A stretch of 64,000 nucleotides of DNA, taken from NCBI GenBank assembly GCA_016195405.1, contig JACPZP010000100.1, positions 1-64,000 of the forward strand. Direction: 5' to 3'. Source of the stretch: Planctomycetota bacterium. Its GTDB lineage: Bacteria; Planctomycetota; Planctomycetia; Gemmatales; Gemmataceae. The position numbers were made by a program, and so were the translations under genes. The stretch's first letter is position 1, and every line of letters begins with the position of its first letter. Shown one piece after another: positions 1-6,955 of this stretch. The notes beneath the pieces were generated by a model. The model had not been told where the DNA came from. It saw only the letters and a program-made list of their open reading frames with translations, and made no database searches.

Positions 1-11
1 GAGATGCGAAA

Positions 12-65
12 ATGGTTTCAGCGCGGCGCTGGGACAGATGCCATCCGGCGCTTCGCTGAAACCAT
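12..65. repeat. Inverted repeat (hairpin) at window start
   Basis: Arms ATGGTTTCAGCG (12-23) and CGCTGAAACCAT (54-65) are perfect 12-base complements around a GC-rich loop. A further GCGCTGAAA follows at 73-81. No gene could be supported in bases 1-304, which hold this hairpin and the one at 199-259. Confidence 0.6.
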
Positions 66-198
66 CCGGCCTAGCGCTGAAAGCATTTTCTTAAGATCTT
101 GGCTGGTAAGCACTTAATTCTTTCAGCGGTGACGGGCGCGAAGGCTGACTAAAGTGATTAAATAGGGTATCAACTAGAGCCGCGTCACACCTAAAAAG

Positions 199-259
199 TC
201 GGGTAGCCGCTCTCGCCAGAGTGCGGGAAACCCGCGATTTGGCAAACGCGGCTACCCGA
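199..259. repeat. Inverted repeat with 12-bp arms
   Basis: TCGGGTAGCCGC (199-210) pairs with GCGGCTACCCGA (248-259). The intervening bases contain a second short inverted repeat (GCGGGAAACCCGC). It is a nested hairpin in non-coding sequence downstream of the small lipoprotein on the minus strand. It could end that transcript or be a dispersed repeat. No U-tract supports a classical terminator. Confidence 0.6.
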
Positions 260-304
260 AAAATAAGCTGTGACGTAACACTAGCCACTACCCACTAATT
301 GCTA

Positions 305-526
305 TTACGGTCCAACGCCGCCGTGTACACGAACGGGGGTCATGTGGCTGGGCTGGTCGGTGAACCAGAAGCGGCGCCATTCGCCCTCGATCTGCCGAAG
401 ATCTTCGGACGCGTACATGAGCTGTTCCATGCGCGTGTTGGGATCGCTGGACCAGAGATTGACGAAGCACCCGGTATTGGCGAGCGCCAAAACGCCGATG
501 GTCGCCAGGAGGAGCAATCGCCGCAT
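305..526 (-). CDS. Small lipoprotein of unknown function
   Basis: This 73-residue protein starts MRRLLLLATIGVLALANTGC, a lipoprotein signal peptide with a lipobox ending at Cys20. The mature part is only about 53 residues, hydrophilic, with aromatic residues in WRRFWFTDQP. The start at 526 is chosen because TAGGAG lies seven bases upstream. Longer in-frame starts would bury the signal peptide. I recognise no domain. Expected location is a membrane, lipid-anchored. It lies 249 bases downstream of the DUF3857 gene on the same strand, so co-transcription is possible but not shown. Confidence 0.7.
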   Translation of the reverse strand: MRRLLLLATIGVLALANTGCFVNLWSSDPNTRMEQLMYASEDLRQIEGEWRRFWFTDQPSHMTPVRVHGGVGP

Positions 527-573
527 GACAGAACTCCTACAAGCCAAGGCGCGTGAAGATGGGTAGCGCGCCG

Positions 574-600
574 TTCCCCCAAAGTTCCCCAAAGGTTCCC
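574..600. repeat. Three short direct repeats TTCCCCAAA
   Basis: The motif TTCCCCAAA, with one extra C in the first copy, occurs three times in a row between the small lipoprotein and the DUF3857 gene. On the minus strand it reads TTTGGGGAA and lies about 50-75 bases upstream of the lipoprotein start, so it could be a regulatory site. No factor is assigned. Confidence 0.45.
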
Positions 601-708
601 CAAACGATCCGGACCGAGCCCATAAACTCCCCCGCGGCCCGGGAAGAAGCCGAATCTAACGGTCCTATCGGCAGTAGCGGTCGTGAGCTTGAGGAAAGCT
701 GGCGGAAT

Positions 709-728
709 TTTGCGGATTCTTCCGCAAA
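709..728 (-). terminator. Possible terminator hairpin after the DUF3857 gene
   Basis: TTTGCGGA (709-716) and TCCGCAAA (721-728) form a perfect 8-bp stem with a 4-base loop, 48 bases beyond the stop of the DUF3857 gene on the minus strand. The minus-strand sequence after the stem is only weakly T-rich, so this is tentative. Confidence 0.35.
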
Positions 729-775
729 CGAGGTGCGGAGCGTCAATTCCGCTGATGCCGGCAAGCAAGGCAAGC

Positions 776-3700
776 TTAACGCTCGCCTGGGGGCACGAGG
801 GCCTTCTTCCCTTCCGCTTGTTTCGTGAATTCTTGCAATTGTTCGACCATATCGGGATTGCGCGGGCATAGGCGCACGGCCTCTTTTTGCAGCCGCAGGG
901 CCTTGTCGAGATCGCCGGCGCGGAACAGGGCGGCGGCGAGCCAATGCAGCACGTCGCCGTCGCGCCTCTCGCTGAGAGCGGCGGCTTGAGTCAGGTCGTC
1001 GAGCGCTCCCGGCTCGCCGCGCTCCAATCGGATCCGGCCGCGCACCAAGAACGCCATGGCCTCCACCGGCTTGAGTTGCAGGGCCTTTTCGGCATCGGCC
1101 AGCGCTTTGGTCAGTTGACCTTTTTCCAACGCTAATAAGCCCCGCAAGGCGTACGCCGGGCCGATTTCGACTCCCGTCGCGAAAACAGCTTTCAGTTGGC
1201 CTGCTACCTGGTCGGCCGAAACCTTCGCATGGAACGCCCGTTCCGCACACAGATAAGCGTTGACTGCTTTGATGAGCGCGTCTTTCTTCTCGTCGGCAAT
1301 GATCGCACTGCCGACGATGGCGGTGCGGCGCTTTCCCAATGCCTGCACGGACTCCCGGGCCTGACGTAGGCTGTCGGTCGCCGGCGCCAAGCGTTCCGCG
1401 GCCTCGGCATCGCGCTCGGCTGCCGGCAAATCTCCTAGCGCGAGCCGGCAGCGGATCAAGCCTTCGAGGACTGCCGCATCCTTTTCCGCGCTCTCCAGGT
1501 GGAAGACGGCTTTGTCGCACTGCTTTTTCCGCCAGTGAACCAGACCCAGGATTCGATGCGTCGCCGGGGTTAGTTCCTGCGCGCCCGCGCGGCCGGCCAA
1601 TTCGAGCGCATCTTCGAGCCGGCCCATTTGCAGATGAAAATCCGCCGCCCGCACCAGGCCGGTCACGCTGTCGCCGACTGCCAGCGTGTAGCGGCGCAGG
1701 TGATCGAGTCCGTCCGCAGTCTTGCCGACATCGAGTTCCAGCCGAATGAGTGGAACGAGAATATCACGGGGCTCGCCGGAGCGCTCCAGGGCGTTCTTGT
1801 AGGCGGCTATGGCGTCCGCCTTGCGATTGAGGGCTTCGAAAAGCCGCGCCTGGAAGACGAGCACGGCGTTGTCGTCCAAGAGGCCGGAATCGGCATGGAG
1901 AGCCGCAAGCATATGCTTGAGGGCGTCTGCCGGCTTGCCTTGCTGAAACTCGCCGCGCGCGAGTTGGTAATGCGCGGCGCCCTGGAGTCCGGTGTCCTTC
2001 CAATGCCAAAAACAGGCGCCGGCAAGCACGCGGCGGGCATCGTCCCACTTGCCCTGATTGACATAAAGCTGCGCCAGGATGCGTGGCGTGATGGGGTCGG
2101 CCGCCGGCGCAAGCGTGAACAACGATTCCAGAAGCGGAATGTCGCGCGGATCGCGCGTCGGCGCGAAACCGATCCAAACACGATACGCCTTGTTCACCTC
2201 CTCGTGAAACTTCAGGAACTCGGTGAAATCGGCTGGATCGACGCGGACCTTGTCGAGCCGGGTGTGCATGGCCAACTCGAGCCGGCGCGGGTCGCGCTCG
2301 TCCGGTTTCTGCACTTCGATTTTGAAGAACCCCCAGCGCGATTGGACCACCTGGCTTGCGGGCGGCCCGTCGAAGCGGAACGCGGGATGAAGTTGAAAGA
2401 TGTAGGTGTGGATCGATTCGAAGGGCGCCCCGATATGGAGCGGCACTTTGCGGTCGGGATCGAGCGTGTAAGCAAGCAGGCGGTTCCATACCGGGCTGTC
2501 GGTGACGCTGCCGTCGCGGGACAGGTCGCCTGCGAAATGGCGCGGAATTTGGAAAGTGAGCTGGGCCCGCACCGGCCGGTCGAAGTCAAAAAGAGCCTTG
2601 TCGTCGATTTGGAGCGACACGAGCTTGCTGCGATTGTTGGCGTCCTGCAGCTCGGCGGTCATAAGGCGGCGGCGTTCGCCGGGCGGCGCCTCGATCCAGG
2701 CGTCGCGCTTGGAGACGGCCATTCCGCCGTGGTAATGGACCGAGCGCAGGCAAGTCGAGCCGCCGTCGGCCCCGATCGTCACGAGCGTGGTTTGCTCGAT
2801 CTTGTTGTCGGCGGCGGATAGCGCCGGGGTCCGCACCAGCTTCAACTCGTCGCCGCGCGTCAAGTAGGCGAGGCGGTTCCGGTCCGACCGGGGCAGATAA
2901 TCCCAGGCGGCCTGCGACAGCGTGGTGTCAATCCAGTGTTCCTTGCCGTCGATCGGCGTCATGAGGATGGCGTGGGTACCCCAGGGCGACGGCACGTCCT
3001 CGATCACCTGGCCTTCGTCTTGCGTGCCGAGCGTCACCAGGTACGGCGACAACCCGACTTCCTTGAGCATGACGGCCAAAAGCTGGGCCTGGTCCTTGCA
3101 ATCGCCGAAGAGGTTGGCCAGCACCTGATGGGGCAGGTGCGGCGTGTAGCCCGCTCCGGCCGGTCCGCGCGACAGATAGCGGATGCGTTGCCGCACCCAG
3201 TAAGTCAAGGCCCGCGCTTTCTCGGTAGGCGTCTTGAGGTCCCGGGTTAAGTCGAGGGCCACTTTGCGGACCGCCGGCTCACACTTCCAGCATTCCTCAC
3301 GCAGCTTGCTTTTCCATTTGGCGACTTCCTCCCAGGTTGCGAACGTGGAACACATCAATTCCAGCCGCAACTCCTCCTTCGACGGCTTGTCGTCGTCGCG
3401 CGGCAGCTCGGGGCGATTCAGCACCTTCCACGAGTAATGCTTGCCCTCCTTGCGATCCGCGACATTGAAATCTGTCTTGCCGTTGATGGTCGCGTATTTG
3501 AGGGTCTTCGAAGGATGGACGATGACGTGCAGCTCGTCCTGGTGCACGGGGTGGCTGTCGTCGCCGAAAGCATAGCGCGTGAAAAAATGGCCGGCAAACT
3601 CAGGGTTCTTGCCGCGCACCGTCCACTTGACCTCGTAGAGGTCGCCGACTTCGAGGTTGGGAAACGAAATGACGAGTTGCTTGTCTTCGTTGTAGACCTG

Positions 3701-4135
3701 GTAGTCGGTAGCCACGTCGCGAAGCTGCACGTGGCGCGGCTCGATGGCGACGGCGGCGCCATTGACCTTAATGACGCGGGCCTCATTAAGGACCAATTTC
3801 TGATAAGCCGGGTCGAAGTAAATGTTGTGATACTCGCCTAAAGCCTCGATCCCCTTGCGGCCATTAAGGCGGGTGATCTCGTGGCAAGTGGTCTCCACGG
3901 TCCCGTCCTTCTCAATAAAGTGCGTGGTCGACGTGTGGAGGACAACCGCGGATGAATCTTCGAGAAACTCCTTGGGCACCTTCTTCCAGGCGGCGGCATC
4001 GTAGCGAAAGGGATTCGGCTCGCGCGAAGGCCCGCGCGGCACCGGCCAATCATCGGCATGCACCGGGCTCAAACTCACAAGGAGAAAAAGAATAACGCCG
4101 AGAGGCCGATAGACAGGCCGTTGCGCGAAGGACAT
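776..4135 (-). CDS. Secreted DUF3857 / transglutaminase-like / TPR protein
   Basis: The protein has 1119 residues. A signal peptide (about residues 1-27, ending SPVHA) is followed by a DUF3857-type domain (about 60-250). A transglutaminase-like core comes next, with Cys346 in FGDCKDQA, His388 in WGTHA and Asp403 in WIDTT, so the papain-like triad is intact. The last 450 residues are helical TPR-type repeats. DUF3857 and transglutaminase domains commonly occur together in secreted bacterial proteins of unclear substrate, so protease or cross-linking activity is inferred. The start at 4135 is preferred over 4141 because AGGAG sits six bases before it, while it abuts the other ATG. It is divergent from the methyltransferase-like gene at 4325. 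Confidence 0.85.
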   Translation of the reverse strand: MSFAQRPVYRPLGVILFLLVSLSPVHADDWPVPRGPSREPNPFRYDAAAWKKVPKEFLEDSSAVVLHTSTTHFIEKDGTVETTCHEITRLNGRKGIEALGEYHNIYFDPAYQKLVLNEARVIKVNGAAVAIEPRHVQLRDVATDYQVYNEDKQLVISFPNLEVGDLYEVKWTVRGKNPEFAGHFFTRYAFGDDSHPVHQDELHVIVHPSKTLKYATINGKTDFNVADRKEGKHYSWKVLNRPELPRDDDKPSKEELRLELMCSTFATWEEVAKWKSKLREECWKCEPAVRKVALDLTRDLKTPTEKARALTYWVRQRIRYLSRGPAGAGYTPHLPHQVLANLFGDCKDQAQLLAVMLKEVGLSPYLVTLGTQDEGQVIEDVPSPWGTHAILMTPIDGKEHWIDTTLSQAAWDYLPRSDRNRLAYLTRGDELKLVRTPALSAADNKIEQTTLVTIGADGGSTCLRSVHYHGGMAVSKRDAWIEAPPGERRRLMTAELQDANNRSKLVSLQIDDKALFDFDRPVRAQLTFQIPRHFAGDLSRDGSVTDSPVWNRLLAYTLDPDRKVPLHIGAPFESIHTYIFQLHPAFRFDGPPASQVVQSRWGFFKIEVQKPDERDPRRLELAMHTRLDKVRVDPADFTEFLKFHEEVNKAYRVWIGFAPTRDPRDIPLLESLFTLAPAADPITPRILAQLYVNQGKWDDARRVLAGACFWHWKDTGLQGAAHYQLARGEFQQGKPADALKHMLAALHADSGLLDDNAVLVFQARLFEALNRKADAIAAYKNALERSGEPRDILVPLIRLELDVGKTADGLDHLRRYTLAVGDSVTGLVRAADFHLQMGRLEDALELAGRAGAQELTPATHRILGLVHWRKKQCDKAVFHLESAEKDAAVLEGLIRCRLALGDLPAAERDAEAAERLAPATDSLRQARESVQALGKRRTAIVGSAIIADEKKDALIKAVNAYLCAERAFHAKVSADQVAGQLKAVFATGVEIGPAYALRGLLALEKGQLTKALADAEKALQLKPVEAMAFLVRGRIRLERGEPGALDDLTQAAALSERRDGDVLHWLAAALFRAGDLDKALRLQKEAVRLCPRNPDMVEQLQEFTKQAEGKKALVPPGER

Positions 4136-4238
4136 GCGCATCTCCTTGGTAGGGCGAGACTCCTCCTGCATTCTGAACGGACGGGAAGACGTGGACAAGT
4201 CCGGTTTAATAACAGAACCGAAAGGGGAAGAGCCCATT

Positions 4239-4260
4239 GAGCCCGAAGCGCCAGCGAGGG
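4239..4260. repeat. Dispersed repeat AGCCCGAAGCG-CCAGCGAGGG
   Basis: The same core recurs as an inverted pair at 30671-30731. Here a single half-copy lies in the 189-base divergent gap between the DUF3857 and methyltransferase-like genes. I see no clear promoter in that gap. Confidence 0.5.
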
Positions 4261-4324
4261 CGCGCACGCGTCTGGCGCCGGACGGCAGGACGCGCGGCAC
4301 CTATTCTAACAGTGCGGCAATCGA

Positions 4325-4966
4325 ATGAGCGCCAAGAAGAGTCTCGACGAAAAGGATAAACCAATTCCGCTAGTCGATCTAACCCTGCCGCCGGACGGGG
4401 ACTCGCTTCCTCATGACGTTCGCAGTTTTCTCCGTGAAGCCGACCGGCGCATCGCGCGGTACTGTCGAGGTCGTCGCATCGGCGGTTTCATGCCCAGCGA
4501 CTTTGAGAGAGTCTACGGCGTGTTGCGGACTTTCACGGCGGGGAACGTCGCGTCCGGCAACCAATTCTGCGAATGGGGCAGCGGCTTCGGCGTGGTGACC
4601 TGTTTGGCCGCCATGCTCGACTTTGACGCATGCGGCTTCGAGATCGAACGGGAGTTGGTGGACGCGGCCCAGGAGCTTGCCGCCGACTTCGACGTCCCGG
4701 TCGAGTTCATTTGCGGCAGTTTCATTCCCTCGGGCAGTGAGGCTTGCATCGATGCCGACGATGCGTTTACGTGGCTCCACACGCACGAGGGCAGCTCGGT
4801 GGAGGAATTCGGTCCGGCGGATTTCGACGTCGTTTTCGCCTACCCGTGGCCGGACGAGGAGCAGCTTACCGCCGCCTTGTTCGATTGCCACGCCAGTGCA
4901 GGAGCGGTGCTGATGACCTATCACGGAGGCGAAGACTTACGCCTGCGCCAAAAGTCGGCTAAGTAA
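4325..4966 (+). CDS. Class I SAM-dependent methyltransferase-like protein
   Basis: The protein has 213 residues. The segment CEWGSGFGVVTCLAAMLDFD (about residues 82-101) resembles motif I of class I methyltransferases (E-x-G-x-G-x-G), and GFEIE about ten residues later fits the acidic end of strand 2 that binds the SAM ribose. A later DVVFAYPWPDEEQ segment sits where motif IV is expected. No substrate can be read from the sequence. The start lacks a clear Shine-Dalgarno sequence. It ends 22 bases before the RNA helicase on the same strand, so the two are probably co-transcribed. Confidence 0.7.
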   Translation: MSAKKSLDEKDKPIPLVDLTLPPDGDSLPHDVRSFLREADRRIARYCRGRRIGGFMPSDFERVYGVLRTFTAGNVASGNQFCEWGSGFGVVTCLAAMLDFDACGFEIERELVDAAQELAADFDVPVEFICGSFIPSGSEACIDADDAFTWLHTHEGSSVEEFGPADFDVVFAYPWPDEEQLTAALFDCHASAGAVLMTYHGGEDLRLRQKSAK

Positions 4967-4988
4967 TCCGCAAGTAAAGGAGTCCGCC

Positions 4989-6305
4989 ATGCCGTTCAAA
5001 GCTTTGGGTCTGCACTCTGTGCTCCTTCAGGCCACGCGCGAGATGCGTTACGTGGAGCCGACCCCGATTCAAAGTGCGGCAATCCCCCCCATTCTCGCCG
5101 GACGGGACCTAATCGCCGCCGCGCAAACGGGGACCGGCAAAACTGCCGCCTTCCTGCTCCCCATCCTGCATCGGCTTTTGAGCCTTCCGCGCGGCACCAC
5201 CCATGCGTTGGTCGTCACGCCTACCCGAGAGCTGGCTCAGCAGATCGACGATGTCTGCCTGGGTCTGGCATACCACACGCCGTTGCGAGTCGGCCTGCTA
5301 ATCGGCGGCGCGCCCATGCACCCTCAGGAGAAAGCGCTGCGGGCGGGCGTGGACGTGCTCATCGCCACCCCGGGCCGGCTTCTCGACCACATGCGGCTCA
5401 ATCAAGCGCCTTTCGCCGATCTTCATACGCTGGTCCTCGACGAAGCCGACCGCATGCTCGACATGGGCTTCTTGCCCGACCTCAAGCGGATCATCGCCCG
5501 CTTGCCCGCCCGCAAGCAGACGCTGCTCTTTTCGGCAACCATCCCGCCGGTGATCGAACGCCTCGCCAAGGAGATCCTCCACAACCCGCTGCCGATACAG
5601 ATCGGCCGGCGCAGCGCGCCCGCCGTGGGCATTACCCAGGCGGCTTACCCCGTGGCCGAGCACCTGAAGACCGCCCTCTTGCAACACCTGCTGCGGCACA
5701 CGGAAATGCCCTCCGTGCTCGTGTTCACGCGCACCAAGCGGGGGGCGAAGCGCTTGGCGCACACCATTGCCGCGGACGGCTTCCGCGTGTCTGAATTGCA
5801 CAGCAACCTCACCCAGCCGCAAAGGAACCGGGCCATGGAGGGTTTTCGGCGGGGAGACTATCAGGTGCTGGTGGCGACCAACATCGCGGCCCGCGGCCTC
5901 GACGTGGACCACATCACGCACGTGATTAGTTTCGATGTGCCGGATGTGCCCGACGATTATGTTCATCGCGTTGGCCGTACCGGCCGGGCCAAGGCGGAGG
6001 GCGACGCCTTCGTGCTGGTATCTCCGGCCGAGCAGAAATCACTGGTGCAAATCGAGCGGCAGATTGGGCAGCGGCTGCCGCGGGTTGAGCTGCCGGATTT
6101 CGATTACAGCCAACGCATGCCGGCGCGGTCTGAAAAGCCGGGACGGCCGCATCGTGGGCGTAGCGGCTCGACATCGGCCAAGTCAGCGCCCGCGCCGCTG
6201 GGAGGCAGGGTCTCGGCCCATACTTCGGGGTCGGCACGGCCAGGCGGCAAAGGGCCGTCACTTCACTCGGCACGGTCAGGTGGGCGACGACGCCGACGCA
6301 GGTAA
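4989..6305 (+). CDS. DEAD-box ATP-dependent RNA helicase, RhlE-like
   Basis: The protein has 438 residues. Motifs occur in family order: Q motif (TPIQ, about 25-28), Walker A AQTGTGKT (45-52), PTRELAQQ, TPGR, DEAD in VLDEADRMLDMGF, SAT, and the C-terminal HRVGRTGRA. The tail after about residue 370 is basic, rich in Gly, Ser and Arg, and ends GGRRRRRR, typical of RNA-binding tails of RhlE/CsdA-type helicases. It should unwind RNA duplexes in ribosome assembly or mRNA decay. AAAGGAG lies just before the start. The DUF1415 gene follows in the same frame. Confidence 0.93.
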   Translation: MPFKALGLHSVLLQATREMRYVEPTPIQSAAIPPILAGRDLIAAAQTGTGKTAAFLLPILHRLLSLPRGTTHALVVTPTRELAQQIDDVCLGLAYHTPLRVGLLIGGAPMHPQEKALRAGVDVLIATPGRLLDHMRLNQAPFADLHTLVLDEADRMLDMGFLPDLKRIIARLPARKQTLLFSATIPPVIERLAKEILHNPLPIQIGRRSAPAVGITQAAYPVAEHLKTALLQHLLRHTEMPSVLVFTRTKRGAKRLAHTIAADGFRVSELHSNLTQPQRNRAMEGFRRGDYQVLVATNIAARGLDVDHITHVISFDVPDVPDDYVHRVGRTGRAKAEGDAFVLVSPAEQKSLVQIERQIGQRLPRVELPDFDYSQRMPARSEKPGRPHRGRSGSTSAKSAPAPLGGRVSAHTSGSARPGGKGPSLHSARSGGRRRRRR

Positions 6306-6323
6306 TTTCGCCGGAGAAACCCA

Positions 6324-6869
6324 CTGGACCATCAAGCCGTCATCGATGCCACGCGCCGCTGGATCTCCTGCATGGTGATCGGGCTAAACCTTTGCCCCTT
6401 CGCCGAGCGTGTTTTCAAAGCGGAAAAGATCCGCTACGTCGTCACGGATGCTCGGGATGAGACGACACTTCTCGAAGAGCTGGCCGGTGAACTCAAGATG
6501 CTTGCCTCATCCGAGATTTCGCTCGTCGAGACGACGCTGCTCATTCACCCGCACGCATTCGAGAACTTCCTCGATTTCAACGATTTTCTCGCTGTCGCGG
6601 ACCGATTCGTGGCGGAGCTTGACTTGCGCGGCGTCATTCAGATCGCGAGCTTTCATCCCGACTATCAGTTTGCCGGCACGGATGCCGATGCCGTGGAGAA
6701 TTACACGAATCGCTCACCGTTTCCGATGCTGCACCTGCTCCGCGAGCAGAGCATTTCCGAAGTCCCCACCGACGCGAACGCGCTTCTCGAAATCCCGCGG
6801 CGCAATATCGCAACCCTTAGAGCTTTGGGGACGGAGGCGATCCTGAAGAAGCTCAAAGCGATTTCCTAG
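6324..6869 (+). CDS. DUF1415 domain-containing protein
   Basis: The DUF1415 signature VIGLNLCPFA is clear, with a later ASFHPDYQFAGT segment and the ENYTNRSPFPMLHLLRE block. The only ATG, at 6372, falls inside the usual N-terminal helix. The 16 codons before it encode LDHQAVIDATRRWISC, which matches the family's expected start. The upstream in-frame stop is the helicase stop at 6303-6305. GGAGA (6313-6317) is six bases before a CTG at 6324, so I place the start at that CTG. If CTG is not used, the protein begins at 6372. Function is unknown. Probably co-transcribed with the helicase. Confidence 0.8.
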   Translation: MDHQAVIDATRRWISCMVIGLNLCPFAERVFKAEKIRYVVTDARDETTLLEELAGELKMLASSEISLVETTLLIHPHAFENFLDFNDFLAVADRFVAELDLRGVIQIASFHPDYQFAGTDADAVENYTNRSPFPMLHLLREQSISEVPTDANALLEIPRRNIATLRALGTEAILKKLKAIS

Positions 6870-6873
6870 AAGC

Positions 6874-6931
6874 GGTTTCAAAAAGGGGTCAGGACCTCTA
6901 GAATCACAGGTCCTGACCCCCTTTTGAAACC
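6874..6931. repeat. 24-bp-arm hairpin between DUF1415 and MMPL genes
   Basis: The left arm (6874-6897, GGTTTCAAAAAGGGGTCAGG then ACCT) pairs with the right arm (6908-6931) with one mismatch around a 10-base loop. It starts five bases after the DUF1415 stop. It may terminate that transcript, but the size and near-perfect symmetry also fit a palindromic dispersed element. The GGGGTCAGGACCT core resembles REP-like palindromes. Confidence 0.7.
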
Positions 6932-6955
6932 CCTTCCACTGAGATACGCCGTACC

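Noticed and set aside
537..1520. 327-codon minus-strand open frame overlapping the DUF3857 gene end
   Set aside because: Arg/Gly/Ser-rich out-of-frame reading of the same gene. The TPR frame is the coding one.
1628..2821. 397-codon plus-strand open frame across the DUF3857/transglutaminase gene
   Set aside because: It is antisense to a protein with signal peptide and intact catalytic triad. Its translation has no domain and is typical of a GC-rich shadow frame.
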